DNA of 64,000 bases from JAZDMK01 sp043800975 (GCA_043800975.1 JAZDMK010000006.1:1-64000), one strand, 5' to 3'; shown: positions 16,701-25,963, counted from the stretch's first letter. Made by a program: numbers and translations. The notes: a model not told the origin generated them from the letters alone.

Positions 16701-17081
16701 TTAAAAATTCAAAATTTCTTCGTCTCGATAAAGCAGGAGAATCGCTGAGTTTGGAACGAGAAAGAATTTTTCGCGGTTGAATTCAATTTCGAAAGCATGT
16801 TTCTGAAGGTAGATAGCAAGGTCGCCTTCCTTAGCCTGGAGCGGGAAATACTTATTAGAATCTGAATTTTGTTTCCACGACTCACTGTTTTCTTCTGATG
16901 AGGGAATCGGGTATCCCGGGCCAACTTTTACAACGTAACCTGATTGAATCACTTCTTTTTCAAGAACACCCGGTGGAAGGAGCAGTCCTGTTTGCGTACG
17001 CTCTGTCATGGTGGCTGGCTTGATCAATATCCTGTCACCGACAACGATTAGGTGGCTAAGCTTTTCAACTTTCAGATTCAT
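16701..17081 (-). CDS. GroES-like co-chaperone family protein
   Basis: 126 aa, longer than canonical GroES (~95 aa). Recognisable Cpn10 features: VVGDRILIKPATMTERTQTGLLLPPG at the N-terminus (mobile loop region) and a beta-rich core with VVKVGPGYPIP. A polar Ser/Glu/Asn insert at ~60-75 and a different end (NSAILLLYRDEEILNF) set it apart. No groEL is adjacent, so it is likely a second GroES paralogue rather than the housekeeping one. It is convergent with the deacetylase gene, 3 nt apart. Upstream lies a tRNA-Gln terminator, so it probably has its own weak promoter. Confidence 0.8.
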   Translation of the reverse strand: MNLKVEKLSHLIVVGDRILIKPATMTERTQTGLLLPPGVLEKEVIQSGYVVKVGPGYPIPSSEENSESWKQNSDSNKYFPLQAKEGDLAIYLQKHAFEIEFNREKFFLVPNSAILLLYRDEEILNF

Positions 17082-17102
17082 AATGCATAAGTTATGGATA
17101 TA

Positions 17103-17129
17103 AAAAAAAGCTCCGATTGGAGCTTTTTG
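17103..17129 (-). terminator. Terminator after tRNA-Gln(CUG)
   Basis: Stem AAAAAGCTCC/GGAGCTTTTT (17105-17114 and 17119-17128) with a 4-nt loop and a T-run on the minus strand. It begins directly after the tRNA 3' end at 17130. Confidence 0.85.
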
Positions 17130-17202
17130 TTGTCCCGCTAGGGGTCGAACCTAGACTCTTCTGATCCAGAGACAGACGTGTTGCCAGTTACACCACAGGA
17201 CA
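17130..17202 (-). tRNA. tRNA-Gln (anticodon CUG)
   Basis: 73 nt. Acceptor TGTCCTG/CGGGACA (one G-U), discriminator A, and the anticodon loop CTCTGGA gives CTG at 34-36. The anticodon stem TCTGT/TCAGA leaves a U-U pair at 31-39. The T-arm is CTAGG/TTCGACC/CCTAG. The D-arm is nearly identical to the other tRNA-Gln in the window, which fits divergence from a common glutamine tRNA. No CCA is encoded. Confidence 0.95.
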
Positions 17203-17238
17203 ATTAGACCGCAAAAGTAAAAAATATTTTTTAAATTC

Positions 17239-18234
17239 CTAAGAATTGTATGCCCATTTTAAATAAATCGCACCCCAGGTGAATCCTGCACCAAAGGCTG
17301 TGAGTATGATGTTGTCACCTTTTTTCAGTTTCTTCTCCCATTCCCAAAGGCAAAGCGGGAGTGTAGCTGAGGTTGTATTTCCGTATTTTTCGATGTTGAT
17401 CATTACTTTGCTTTTATCGAGTTTCATACGGTTGCCGGTTGCTTCAATAATACGCATGTTTGCCTGATGGGGAACCAGCCAGGCAAGGTTTTCGGAAGTA
17501 AGATCATTTCTTTTCATGATTTCTTCTGAAACATCAGCCATTTTTGAAACAGCCCATTTAAAAACAGCCTGTCCTTCCTGATAAATAAAATGTTCCTTTG
17601 CATCAACAGTTGCATGGGATGCAGGTTTCGCTGAGCCTCCTGCTTTCTGATGAAGATGAACTCTTCCAACGCCATCGGAATGAAGACTTGAATCCATTAA
17701 ACCGACTTCTTCGGTTGTGGGTTCCAGCAGAACAGCTGCGGCACCGTCACCAAAGATAGGGCATGTGGCACGATCTGTATAATCAACAATAGAAGACATT
17801 TTTTCTGCGCCCACTACCACAACTTTTTTGTACTGTCCTGATTCAACATACTTAGAAGCAGTTGCCAGAGCGAAAAGAAATCCGGAACAACCCGCATTTA
17901 AATCAAAACTGAATGCATTGCGGATATTGCACTTATCACTGATAATATTAGCTGTAGCAGGAAATTGCATATCACCAGTTACAGTAGCACAGATCAAAAG
18001 ATCAACTTCCTCGGGTTTAGTATTTGTTTTCTTTAAAAGGCCTTCAACAGCAGGTGCACCCACTTCAGATGAACCTTTGTTTTCGCCTTTAATAATTCGC
18101 CTCTCACGAATTCCGATGCGTGTCATGATCCACTCATCTGTTGTGTCAACCATCTTCGCCAGTTCCTCATTCGTGAGAACATATTCAGGAAGATATCCGT
18201 TGACGCCTGTTATCGCAGCTCTAATTTTTGTCAT
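17239..18234 (-). CDS. fabH: 3-oxoacyl-ACP synthase III (FabH)
   Basis: 331 aa. Condenses acetyl-CoA with malonyl-ACP to initiate type II fatty acid synthesis. The catalytic Cys is at ~116 in [11 protein letters not shown], the His is in [11 protein letters not shown] and the Asn in [11 protein letters not shown]. The [12 protein letters not shown] motif near residue 35 is typical of KAS III. It is last in the yceD-rpmF-plsX-fabH unit, 11 nt after plsX. Initiation by branched primers cannot be told from sequence by eye. Confidence 0.95.
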   Translation of the reverse strand: MTKIRAAITGVNGYLPEYVLTNEELAKMVDTTDEWIMTRIGIRERRIIKGENKGSSEVGAPAVEGLLKKTNTKPEEVDLLICATVTGDMQFPATANIISDKCNIRNAFSFDLNAGCSGFLFALATASKYVESGQYKKVVVVGAEKMSSIVDYTDRATCPIFGDGAAAVLLEPTTEEVGLMDSSLHSDGVGRVHLHQKAGGSAKPASHATVDAKEHFIYQEGQAVFKWAVSKMADVSEEIMKRNDLTSENLAWLVPHQANMRIIEATGNRMKLDKSKVMINIEKYGNTTSATLPLCLWEWEKKLKKGDNIILTAFGAGFTWGAIYLKWAYNS

Positions 18235-18245
18235 GTTCAGTGCGT

Positions 18246-19190
18246 TTAATTTTTTAAAGCGCCGGCGATTTTTTGTACAAGTCCAGCGTTAAATATATGT
18301 TTAGAAAAAAGTAACATGCTTTTTATGGCTTTTCCATTCGAAATACCATGCCCCAGAAGTACAGTGTTGTCAATGCCCAGAATAGGTGTACCACCGTAAT
18401 TTTCATAATTAAAACGGGAAAGGAATGGATCGTCAGCGCCAAAGCGCTTTGCAAAAGTACGGAACAATGTTTCAGAAAGTTTTAAAATGATATTCCCTGT
18501 AAACCCGTCGCATACCATTACGTCTGCTTTGTCTTTGAAAAAATCACGGGGTTCAACATTTCCAACAAAATTCATCTCTTTGTCTTCTGACATAAGTTTA
18601 TGTGCAGCAAGAGAGAGAAGGTTTCCTTTGTCTTCTTCATGCCCAATATTGACAAGACCGATGCGGGGCGTTTTGATATTGTGAACGTGCTGGGCATATA
18701 ATGATCCGATAATCCCAAATTGCTGAAGAAGTTCTGGCTTTACATCGGAATTGATGCCTGCATCCAGTAATATTCCAATACCACCGTCTTCTTTGGGAAT
18801 GGGATTGGTAATACATGGACGCATTATTCCTTCTATCAGACCAATCACATAAATAGCTCCTACCATCATAGCGCCCGAATGACCGGCACTGCAAAAGCTG
18901 TCAATTTTTTTTGCTTTCAGATATCCATATCCCAGTGCAATACTTGAATTGGGTTTCTGAACCAATACTTTTGAAGGCTGATCACCTGTCAGAATTTTTT
19001 CGGGAGCATGTACAATTTCAAAGCGCGATAGCGTAGCATTTCGTTCTTCCAGCTCTTTTTCAAGAATGGAACGATCACCAAAAAGCACGATAATATCATC
19101 TGATGCAATTTCAGTGAGAGCTAGTAAAGCACCTTCAATCGTCGACTTGGGGGCAAAATCCCCGCCCATTGCGTCGAGTCCGATTCTCAT
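18246..19190 (-). CDS. plsX: Phosphate acyltransferase PlsX
   Basis: 314 aa. Makes acyl-phosphate from acyl-ACP for the PlsX/PlsY route of phospholipid synthesis. It starts [20 protein letters not shown], the diagnostic PlsX N-terminus, and contains [17 protein letters not shown] and a [13 protein letters not shown] segment. It sits between rpmF and fabH in the usual order, which ties phospholipid and fatty-acid initiation to ribosome-protein synthesis. It is a peripheral membrane or cytosolic enzyme. Confidence 0.95.
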   Translation of the reverse strand: MRIGLDAMGGDFAPKSTIEGALLALTEIASDDIIVLFGDRSILEKELEERNATLSRFEIVHAPEKILTGDQPSKVLVQKPNSSIALGYGYLKAKKIDSFCSAGHSGAMMVGAIYVIGLIEGIMRPCITNPIPKEDGGIGILLDAGINSDVKPELLQQFGIIGSLYAQHVHNIKTPRIGLVNIGHEEDKGNLLSLAAHKLMSEDKEMNFVGNVEPRDFFKDKADVMVCDGFTGNIILKLSETLFRTFAKRFGADDPFLSRFNYENYGGTPILGIDNTVLLGHGISNGKAIKSMLLFSKHIFNAGLVQKIAGALKN

Positions 19191-19208
19191 CTTCTGCGAC
19201 TAACAGGG

Positions 19209-19394
19209 TTAAACAGCTACTTTCTTTTCGATAGCCTGCTTACCTCTATAGAAACCGCACTCTTTACATACACGATGGTAAAGGACGGGTGCCCCGCAGT
19301 TTTGACAACTTACAACAGTTGGAGCTACTGCTTTATAATGGGTCCTTCTTTTGTCTCTTCTCTGGACGGAGTGCCTGCGTTTTGGATTTGGCAT
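19209..19394 (-). CDS. rpmF: 50S ribosomal protein L32
   Basis: 61 aa. It starts MPNPKRRHSVQRRDKRRTHY, the conserved basic L32 start, and has a four-cysteine zinc ribbon (CQNCGAPVLYHRVCKECG). The zinc-binding form is retained, in contrast to the cysteine-free paralogues some bacteria use under zinc limitation. It is cotranscribed with yceD upstream (26 nt) and plsX downstream. Confidence 0.97.
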   Translation of the reverse strand: MPNPKRRHSVQRRDKRRTHYKAVAPTVVSCQNCGAPVLYHRVCKECGFYRGKQAIEKKVAV

Positions 19395-19420
19395 AACAAT
19401 TCAATTTTATAAATGATACA

Positions 19421-19939
19421 TTAAAACTTTAAATTCTTCAATTTATTCCACCTTGGATCGTCCGCTTCGTACTGTTCTTCCGGAGGAGCAAGCTTGTCAA
19501 GAACATCATTGCTGCAACCGGGAATGTCTTCAGATTTACCTGGATGAACACGGCGATAAGGAATCAATAAGGAAATGAACTCATAAATATATTGCCGCAG
19601 ATCAATTTCTGAATCTGATTCGGGAATAGTGATTTCTTCGTCACTGTCTTCCCGTCGGGTATCACCCAGCTTAACTATCAGGTGAGGGCTTCCTTCCACA
19701 TCAAGATCAAAATACTCCGCACAATGGTCACATAGAATATGTACAGTTCCTTTGATATGAAAATTCAGTAAAAGCGCATGAGTTCCCCTTTCGAGAACTA
19801 CGTCCACTTCTAATTTCCCTTTTCGGATTTCAGAATAATCCAACTGCGAAAAGAACGAATCACTGATAGGAAAACCGAATGTGTAATTTCCGTTGTCCAG
19901 TCCACTGAACTCAATCACATATCCGGCATCCTGCTTCAT
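19421..19939 (-). CDS. yceD: DUF177 (YceD) family protein
   Basis: 172 aa. YceD/DUF177 proteins are encoded directly before rpmF in most bacteria and have been linked to 23S rRNA and ribosome assembly. The typical CDHCAEYFDLDVEG segment (C..C) at ~90 and an acidic middle region (DTRREDSDEEITIPES) are present. It is first gene of the rpmF-plsX-fabH operon, behind a strong promoter. Confidence 0.9.
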   Translation of the reverse strand: MKQDAGYVIEFSGLDNGNYTFGFPISDSFFSQLDYSEIRKGKLEVDVVLERGTHALLLNFHIKGTVHILCDHCAEYFDLDVEGSPHLIVKLGDTRREDSDEEITIPESDSEIDLRQYIYEFISLLIPYRRVHPGKSEDIPGCSNDVLDKLAPPEEQYEADDPRWNKLKNLKF

Positions 19940-19962
19940 AAGCGCTTGGTTTAAAAAGCCTG

Positions 19963-19993
19963 CAAAGGTAAAAAAATTTTTTACAAAACCAAA
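19963..19993 (-). promoter_or_regulatory. Consensus promoter of yceD-rpmF-plsX-fabH operon
   Basis: On the minus strand TTTG (19990-19993), a 19-nt spacer and TACCTTTG (19963-19970) form an excellent match to the Bacteroidota -33/-7 consensus. The -7 box lies 24 nt before the yceD ATG. Confidence 0.75.
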
Positions 19994-20087
19994 TATTTAA
20001 AACCGAACAAGATTATTAAGCAAAAACAATACTGGAAAGCGTTTGCAGATCGCGGTCTTGTTTTAGGATAAGAATTCAATTTGAACC

Positions 20088-20984
20088 TTATCCTCTGGAA
20101 AACATGGCTTTAAAAATCTGACCAGCTACTTTTGGGTTTTCCTTCATCCGGCGAGTAGAATACCCATACCAGTCTTTACCAAAAGGCACATAAATCCGTA
20201 AGCGGTGGCCTTCTTTGGTTAATTCGCGCCGCTTAGAATCCCTGACTCCCAAAAGCATTTGGAATTCATATTCTTCTTTTTTCAAACCAAATTTCTGTAT
20301 TTGCTCCCGGGCGTCATCAATCAATGGATCATCATGTGTTGCAATACCTACATAATAACCATTGTCAAGAGCAAGCGTCAGTAGTTTTTTGAAATTGCTC
20401 CTTACTTCTTCTTTTCCCTGAAAAGCAAGTGTGGGAGACTCACGGTATATTCCTTTGCAAAGGCGAATTGACGGTTTTAACGGTGCCAGTGCTTTGATGT
20501 CTTCCTCGGTTCTGAATAAGTACGATTGAACCACAAAACCCACATTTGTGAAACCTTCAGCGCGGAACCGCCGGTAAAGATCAAGTGTAAGTGTTGTGAA
20601 AGGAGTATTTTCCATGTCCAGTCGAACAAAAATTCCGTAATCAGCAGCTTTTTTCAAAATCTCAAGAATGTTGTTGTAGCCAAATTCAGGATCAATACCT
20701 AATCCCAGAGATGTTGGCTTAACGGAGAGATATGTTTGCAACTTATGTTCTTTAATTGCATCTACAACCTGAGAACTCATTTCCTTTTCGTGTATAGCCC
20801 GGTCTCGTTTCTCCACAAACTCACCCAGCACATCAATGGTTGTCATATTTCCTTCACCTTCTAGTTTCTTCGTCACATTGACTGCGTCGATCAGGTCAGC
20901 ACCGGCAATGTACTTCATAGCCACTTTGCGCACAATAAATTTTGGCACAATGGGCATCATTTTAACAATCATTTTACTAATCAT
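20088..20984 (-). CDS. putA: Proline dehydrogenase
   Basis: 298 aa, monofunctional ProDH (not fused to P5C dehydrogenase). Oxidises proline to pyrroline-5-carboxylate with FAD. The alpha8-barrel motifs are visible: FVRLDMEN, RLCKGIYRE, GIATHDDPLID, FQMLLGVRD and the C-terminal RIYVPFGKDWYGYSTRRMKENP with the substrate-binding arginine pair. The start MISKMIVKMMPIVP is supported by the -7 box 18 nt upstream. The encoded enzyme should be membrane-associated through quinone coupling. Its P5C dehydrogenase partner is not in this window. Confidence 0.93.
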   Translation of the reverse strand: MISKMIVKMMPIVPKFIVRKVAMKYIAGADLIDAVNVTKKLEGEGNMTTIDVLGEFVEKRDRAIHEKEMSSQVVDAIKEHKLQTYLSVKPTSLGLGIDPEFGYNNILEILKKAADYGIFVRLDMENTPFTTLTLDLYRRFRAEGFTNVGFVVQSYLFRTEEDIKALAPLKPSIRLCKGIYRESPTLAFQGKEEVRSNFKKLLTLALDNGYYVGIATHDDPLIDDAREQIQKFGLKKEEYEFQMLLGVRDSKRRELTKEGHRLRIYVPFGKDWYGYSTRRMKENPKVAGQIFKAMFSRG

Positions 20985-21001
20985 AAAGCAGCGATTTTGG
21001 A

Positions 21002-21030
21002 CAAAAGTATAAAATTATTTTTCCTGCAAA
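21002..21030 (-). promoter_or_regulatory. Promoter of proline dehydrogenase
   Basis: Minus-strand TTTG (21027-21030), a 17-nt spacer and TACTTTTG (21002-21009), close to the Bacteroidota consensus. It lies 18 nt before the ATG at 20984. Confidence 0.65.
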
Positions 21031-21154
21031 CGATTTTCAATTCAATAAATGACAAGAATTTTAACAGATGGGTAAACAGCCTCATTTGTCGCACTTTGTT
21101 TTTTGAGAAATTTAAGTAAATGAGAAGAGAAAAACTCACAAAAAAAACGGAATG

Positions 21155-21174
21155 TTTTAAGAAAATTCTTAAAA
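21155..21174. terminator. AT-rich palindrome after TetR gene
   Basis: TTTTAAGAA-AA-TTCTTAAAA forms a 9-bp A/T-rich stem 5 nt after the tetR stop, and a T-run follows on the minus strand. A weak terminator is possible, though low GC in the stem argues against strong function. Confidence 0.35.
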
Positions 21175-21178
21175 AAGG

Positions 21179-21823
21179 CTATTTCTTATTTCTGGTCAAC
21201 AAACCATTAAAAAGAACATTCAATGTTAAATTAATATTCTTGTCCAGTTCTTTCACGAAACGTTCCGTTTGAATTGGATTTTCGAATGCCTTCATCATTA
21301 ATACAAGTATATATGCAGCAAGGTCTGCATCAGCAATACTAAATACTTTCTTTTTAATTCCTTCAGCAAAAATTTCTTTGATAATCTGCATTTCCATTTC
21401 ATCGTATTGCTTACGGATTCTTTCAATAAACGCATAATTTTCAATGTACTCATATTGATAAGTAGTATAAAAATTAGTCATGTTATAAAACATCCTCATG
21501 CGAATCTGAACATAAGCACGCAGCTTGTCTTCTGGTGCTTTTTGAGCAGCCATTCCTTTGTATAAAGCCACTTTGATCTGATCAACTTCGTCTTCAATTA
21601 CAGCTTCAAAAATTTCTTCTTTGCATTTAAAGTAATAATACAATGAGCTTTTTGCACGGTTCACAGCCCGCGAAATATCGTCCATTGTCGATTTTTTCAA
21701 ACCATAACGGGTAAATACAACCCGGGCCTTTTCAATTATTACTTTCCTGAAATCTTTGTTCTTGTCGATTTTCTTACTTTTGTAATCTGAAATGATCGCC
21801 GCTTTTTTATTTTGTGTACTCAT
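21179..21823 (-). CDS. TetR/AcrR family transcriptional regulator
   Basis: 214 aa. The N-terminal HTH is at ~25-75: FRKVIIEKARVVFTRYGLKK, then TMDDISRAVNRAKSSLYYYF, followed by CKEEIFEAV, the usual TetR ending of helix 3. The ligand-binding half is all-helical with no recognised ligand signature. It may control the divergent radical SAM-ClC pair or the downstream proline dehydrogenase gene, but no clear operator palindrome is visible. A TATATTTG -7 box at 21874-21881 (minus) gives a ~45-nt leader. Confidence 0.9.
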   Translation of the reverse strand: MSTQNKKAAIISDYKSKKIDKNKDFRKVIIEKARVVFTRYGLKKSTMDDISRAVNRAKSSLYYYFKCKEEIFEAVIEDEVDQIKVALYKGMAAQKAPEDKLRAYVQIRMRMFYNMTNFYTTYQYEYIENYAFIERIRKQYDEMEMQIIKEIFAEGIKKKVFSIADADLAAYILVLMMKAFENPIQTERFVKELDKNINLTLNVLFNGLLTRNKK

Positions 21824-21873
21824 CGATTAATTTCTTTTTATCCAATTCGATAGTAAAAATATGAATTTTAATG

Positions 21874-21881
21874 CAAATATA
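21874..21881 (-). promoter_or_regulatory. -7 box (TATATTTG) for tetR
   Basis: The minus-strand TATATTTG matches TAnnTTTG, 51 nt before the tetR ATG. No -33 TTTG is found. It lies between the divergent starts of tetR and the radical SAM gene. Confidence 0.4.
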
Positions 21882-21924
21882 GTCGGTAATTTGAAAAATA
21901 CACGTTTGATTAAAAAAATGATAT

Positions 21925-22929
21925 ATGCCTGCTAACTTTCGATACATAAAAATTTTATTATTGAAAGTTACTTTGCGAAAAATATTTCATGCATTCGCGA
22001 ATTTCAGTTCCTATGTTTTATCAAATTTTTTTAAGGTAGCAGTTGTGTGGGGAATGCCCTGCATAGTGACAATAGAGCCAACCAATCGTTGCAATCTGAA
22101 TTGCCCCGAATGTCCTTCAGGAAATAAATCGATGACAAGAAAGCGGGGTGATATTGACAAACATTTTTTTTATTCACTGATTGATCAGATCAAAAAATCA
22201 ACATCTGCATTAACGCTTTATTTTCAGGGAGAATCGTATCTTCATCCGGATATTTTTGAAATAGCAACATATGCTTCTTCATGCAAAATAATTGTGAATG
22301 TGTCCACTAATGGACATTTTCTGGAAATTGAAAATGCCAAAAAAACGGTGGATTCAAAAATGGATCACGTGATTATTTCGCTGGATGGATTTTCACAAAA
22401 GGATTATCAGAAATACAGAATTGGCGGGGATATGCAAAAAGTGCTCAATGGTATTAAAAACCTTCGTCTGGCACGCACAGAAAAAAAATCACTACGTCCA
22501 TTTATTACAGCTCAGGTTCTGGTATTAAAATCAAATGAGAAACACCTGAGCGAAATTAAAAGAATAGCAATTGAGCATGGCGCCGACCGTGTTGTTTTCA
22601 AAAGCGCACAATTTTATGACCTTCAAAACGCATCAGATCTGTTACCCGAAAATCCGTACTGGACGAGATACAGAAAGGACGAAAATGGAAATTTTAAAAT
22701 TAAAAATAAAATCAGAAATCGCTGCAAGCGATTGTGGACAAACCCTGTGGTAACATGGGATGGAATGATGATTCCTTGCTGCTTTGATAAAGATGCAACA
22801 TTCCCTTTAGCTGACCTTACTAAAATTAAAAGTAAGGATGCATGGAAAAGCCCGTCATTCAACTTATTCAGGAAGCAAGTTCTTCATTCCAGAAAAAAAG
22901 TGCAAATTTGTTGTAATTGTACAGAATGA
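21925..22929 (+). CDS. Radical SAM/SPASM domain protein
   Basis: 334 aa. A radical SAM [4Fe-4S] motif CX3CX2C is at Cys56, Cys60 and Cys63 (EPTNRCNLNCPECP). A C-terminal cysteine-rich SPASM-like region (NRCKRL, then PCCFDKD, and the final CCNCTE) should bind auxiliary clusters. The ~45-residue N-terminal extension is hydrophobic/basic and may contact the membrane. SPASM enzymes often modify peptides or act in cofactor and glycan synthesis. No precursor peptide gene is seen next to it, so the substrate is open. Its stop overlaps the ClC start (ATGA), so translation is likely coupled. Confidence 0.85.
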   Translation: MPANFRYIKILLLKVTLRKIFHAFANFSSYVLSNFFKVAVVWGMPCIVTIEPTNRCNLNCPECPSGNKSMTRKRGDIDKHFFYSLIDQIKKSTSALTLYFQGESYLHPDIFEIATYASSCKIIVNVSTNGHFLEIENAKKTVDSKMDHVIISLDGFSQKDYQKYRIGGDMQKVLNGIKNLRLARTEKKSLRPFITAQVLVLKSNEKHLSEIKRIAIEHGADRVVFKSAQFYDLQNASDLLPENPYWTRYRKDENGNFKIKNKIRNRCKRLWTNPVVTWDGMMIPCCFDKDATFPLADLTKIKSKDAWKSPSFNLFRKQVLHSRKKVQICCNCTE

Positions 22930-24713
22930 AACCTTTTAAAAAATCATTTGATAAGTTACTTGAACGATTCTTATACTGGCGTATTGGCAGGATTAGCGAT
23001 CGTACATTTTTATTTCTGACTAGTATCGTTATTGGTGTTGTCGCCGGCCTGTTTGCTGTTTTACTAAAAGTTATGGTAAAATGGACAGAACATGGACTGT
23101 TGTATTATTTTAATTTGAAAAATGAAAATTACTTTTTCTTTCTCTATCCTTTAATAGGAATTTTTCTTTCATGGCTCTTCATTAAGCTGGTTTTACAGGG
23201 CAATTTGCAGAAAGGAATCAGTAATATTCTTTACATTATTTCCAAGAAGAAATCAAATGTAGAACTGTATCATACGTATTCGCATTTACCCACCAGTGCT
23301 GTTACAGTTGCATTCGGTGGATCTGTTGGATTGGAGGCACCCATCGTTGCTACAGGCTCTGCACTGGGATCCAATATTGCCAGGAAATTACGTTTTGGTT
23401 ATAAAGAGAGAACACTATTGTTGGCTTGTGGTGCGGCTTCCGGTATTGCTGCAGTTTTTAATTCGCCGATTGCGGGAGTACTTTTTGCTTTTGAAGTATT
23501 GCTTGTCGAGTTTACAATTCCGGCATTTATTCCTTTGCTCATCGCTGCTGCATCTGCTGCTGTTGTTTCAAAAATTCTTTACAGCGGACAAATATTTTAT
23601 CTCATTACCGGAGGCTGGGTTGTTGAGGCAATACCCTTTTATATTTTGCTGGGTGTATTGTGCGGACTCGTGTCAGCCTACTACATAAGAATGAACACTT
23701 ATGTTGAAATGGCGTTTCATCATGTTCCGCCTATACGCAAAATAATTACTGGCGGGTTGATTCTTGGCGTATTGTTGTTTTTTCTTCCACCACTCTATGG
23801 TGAAGGTTATCAAACAATAGAAGGATTGCTTGCGGGCAACGGAAAACTTTTGCTTGTTAATTCTCCATTCGCTGATTTTAGGATGGATCCCTGGTTTTTA
23901 CTTTTATTTGTTGGTGTTATTATTATTGTGAAAATCTTTGCAACAGCAATCACAATCAGTGCGGGTGGTAACGGAGGAATCTTTGCACCTACACTGTTTG
24001 CCGGTGCGCTTACCGGATTTTTCTTTGTGCTGCTTTTTAGATTATTGGGAATCGACGATCTGAATACATCCAACTTTATTGTTGTTGGAATGGCCGGAAT
24101 ATTAAGCGGAGTTATCCATGTACCCCTGACAGCCATCTTTCTCATTGCCGAAATAACAGGCGGCTACGTGCTCTTCGTTCCTCTTATGATTGTTTCAGCG
24201 ATGTCCTTTTTTATTGCACGTTATTTTGAACCCCATTCTGTATATACAAAAAGCCTTGCACGTCGCGGGTTTTTAATTACATCCGACAGAGATCAAACGG
24301 TACTGTCACTTCTCGAGCTGTCAACCTTAATTGAAAGAGATTTTTCAACCGTCCCTGTTGACGGTACATTGAGCGATCTGGTAAAAGTAATTGCCAAATC
24401 AAGAAGAAATATTTATCCGGTTGTTGATACAGAAGGACATCTGGAGGGCTTGATAAACCTTGGACAGGTGAAGCCGGTGATGTTTAAGGAAGATTTGTAT
24501 CATACACTTCCTGTTCGAAGTCTTATGGTAAAACCCATGGCAATTGTAGATGTTAATGAAGAGATGCGCGTAGTAATGACCATGTTTGAAAAATTTGATC
24601 AGCCATCCTTTCCTGTAACAGAAGGAGGAAAATACATCGGATTTATTTCAAAATCCCTTCTTTTCGACCATTACCGAAGCATGATGAAAAAACAGGCACG
24701 AGAGTTTGTTTGA
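22926..24713 (+). CDS. ClC family chloride channel/transporter with CBS pair
   Basis: 595 aa. The ClC core spans ~30-430. GGSVGLEAPIVATG corresponds to the gating glutamate loop (G-x-E-x-P, here GLEAP rather than GREGP). GNGGIFAPTLFAGA matches the GxFxP filter motif. The usual GSGIP loop before helix D is replaced by LQKGIS. A C-terminal pair of CBS domains (~450-590: STVPVDGTLSDLVKVIAKS, MVKPMAIVDVNEEM) may sense nucleotides. The gating glutamate suggests a coupled H+/Cl- antiporter, but the changed motifs leave ion selectivity uncertain. It starts at 22926 within the ATGA overlap. Confidence 0.93.
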   Translation: MKPFKKSFDKLLERFLYWRIGRISDRTFLFLTSIVIGVVAGLFAVLLKVMVKWTEHGLLYYFNLKNENYFFFLYPLIGIFLSWLFIKLVLQGNLQKGISNILYIISKKKSNVELYHTYSHLPTSAVTVAFGGSVGLEAPIVATGSALGSNIARKLRFGYKERTLLLACGAASGIAAVFNSPIAGVLFAFEVLLVEFTIPAFIPLLIAAASAAVVSKILYSGQIFYLITGGWVVEAIPFYILLGVLCGLVSAYYIRMNTYVEMAFHHVPPIRKIITGGLILGVLLFFLPPLYGEGYQTIEGLLAGNGKLLLVNSPFADFRMDPWFLLLFVGVIIIVKIFATAITISAGGNGGIFAPTLFAGALTGFFFVLLFRLLGIDDLNTSNFIVVGMAGILSGVIHVPLTAIFLIAEITGGYVLFVPLMIVSAMSFFIARYFEPHSVYTKSLARRGFLITSDRDQTVLSLLELSTLIERDFSTVPVDGTLSDLVKVIAKSRRNIYPVVDTEGHLEGLINLGQVKPVMFKEDLYHTLPVRSLMVKPMAIVDVNEEMRVVMTMFEKFDQPSFPVTEGGKYIGFISKSLLFDHYRSMMKKQAREFV

Positions 24714-24739
24714 TGAATCGGAAAACAGTTTTATATTTG
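24709..24739 (+). promoter_or_regulatory. Consensus promoter of carboxynorspermidine pathway genes
   Basis: TTTG (24709-24712), a 19-nt spacer and TATATTTG (24732-24739) match the Bacteroidota -33/-7 consensus exactly. The ATG follows 24 nt later. The -33 element overlaps the last codons of the ClC gene. Confidence 0.75.
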
Positions 24740-24763
24740 CACGAATAACTAAATTTTTAAATT

Positions 24764-25963
24764 ATGTCAAAAGTCCTGATTATTGGAGCGGGCGGCGTTG
24801 GTAGCGTTGTAGTAAACAAATGCGCACAAGTGCCAGAAGTTTTTACCGAAATAGTTTTAGCAAGCCGTACACTTTCCAAGTGCGATGCCATTGCAAATGA
24901 AATCGGTGGTAATAAAATTAAAACTGCAAAGGTAGACGCGGATAATGTTCCCGAGCTTGTCAAGCTGATTCAGGAACATAATCCTGCATTAGTCATTAAC
25001 GTTGCATTGCCTTATCAGGATTTGACAATCATGGAAGCCTGTCTGCAAACAAAAGTGAACTATCTGGATACAGCCAACTATGAACCCATTGATGAAGCAA
25101 AATTTGAATACAGCTGGCAATGGGCATTTCATGATCGTTTTAAAGAAGCTGGTTTGCTTGCAGTGTTGGGCTGTGGCTTCGATCCGGGAGTTACCAGTAT
25201 TTTTACCGCGTATGCTAATAAGCATTACTTCGATGAAATTCATTATCTCGACATAGTGGATTGTAATGCCGGTGATCATGGAAAATATTTCGCAACGAAT
25301 TTTAATCCCGAAATCAATATTCGTGAGATTACTCAACATGGGCGCTATTGGGAAAATGGGAAATGGATTGAAACAAAACCATTGGAAATTCATAAACCCA
25401 TTGAATATCCAGGCATAGGTCCCAAGGAATCGTATCTTCTTTATCATGAAGAATTAGAATCGCTGGTTAAAAATTTCCCGACAATTAAACGTGCCCGCTT
25501 CTGGATGACCTTCGGGCAGCGCTATATCACTGCATTGGAAGTATTGCAGGAAACAGGTATGACTTCAATCAAACCGATTAAATTTCAGGGAATCGACGTG
25601 GTTCCATTACAATTTCTGAAAGCTGTATTGCCAGAACCTTCATCACTTGGTGCTGGCTACAAAGGCGAAACCTCCATCGGTTGTCAGATTCGCGGAATCA
25701 AAGACGGTAAAGAGAGAACTTACTTTGTGTGGAACAATTGCAACCATGCTGAAGTGTTTAAGGAAATTAAAGCACAGGCTGTATCATACACCACTGGCGT
25801 TCCTGCCATGATCGGTGCCATGATGATACTTACCGGAAAATGGGCAGGCAAAGGCGTTTTCAATGTAGAAGAATTCGATCCGGATCCTTTCATGGAAAAA
25901 CTGAATATTCACGGATTGCCTTGGCATGAAGAGGTTGATAAGGCTTTACCAGTTGAAAAATAG
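24764..25963 (+). CDS. Carboxynorspermidine/carboxyspermidine synthase (saccharopine dehydrogenase-like)
   Basis: 399 aa. The N-terminal Rossmann motif GAGGVGSVVVNKC is followed by a saccharopine dehydrogenase fold (DTANYEPIDEAKFEYSWQ, GCGFDPGVTSIF). This subgroup reductively condenses L-aspartate-semialdehyde with a diamine to give carboxy(nor)spermidine using NAD(P)H. The assignment as polyamine rather than lysine enzyme rests on the neighbour nspC. The two genes encode consecutive steps of the alternative spermidine route that avoids S-adenosylmethionine decarboxylase. A consensus promoter precedes it. A four-helix-bundle gene now separates it from nspC. Confidence 0.9.
   Translation: MSKVLIIGAGGVGSVVVNKCAQVPEVFTEIVLASRTLSKCDAIANEIGGNKIKTAKVDADNVPELVKLIQEHNPALVINVALPYQDLTIMEACLQTKVNYLDTANYEPIDEAKFEYSWQWAFHDRFKEAGLLAVLGCGFDPGVTSIFTAYANKHYFDEIHYLDIVDCNAGDHGKYFATNFNPEINIREITQHGRYWENGKWIETKPLEIHKPIEYPGIGPKESYLLYHEELESLVKNFPTIKRARFWMTFGQRYITALEVLQETGMTSIKPIKFQGIDVVPLQFLKAVLPEPSSLGAGYKGETSIGCQIRGIKDGKERTYFVWNNCNHAEVFKEIKAQAVSYTTGVPAMIGAMMILTGKWAGKGVFNVEEFDPDPFMEKLNIHGLPWHEEVDKALPVEK

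Noticed and set aside
16701..17081. Housekeeping groES
   Set aside because: Longer than GroES, with an insert, altered C-terminus and no groEL neighbour.
19963..21030. Riboswitch upstream of yceD or proline dehydrogenase
   Set aside because: The leaders between -7 boxes and starts are under 30 nt, too short for a structured aptamer.
22926..24713. Fluoride-specific ClC (CLC-F)
   Set aside because: Gating-glutamate region and CBS domains fit general ClC antiporters; no evidence for the fluoride-channel motif set.
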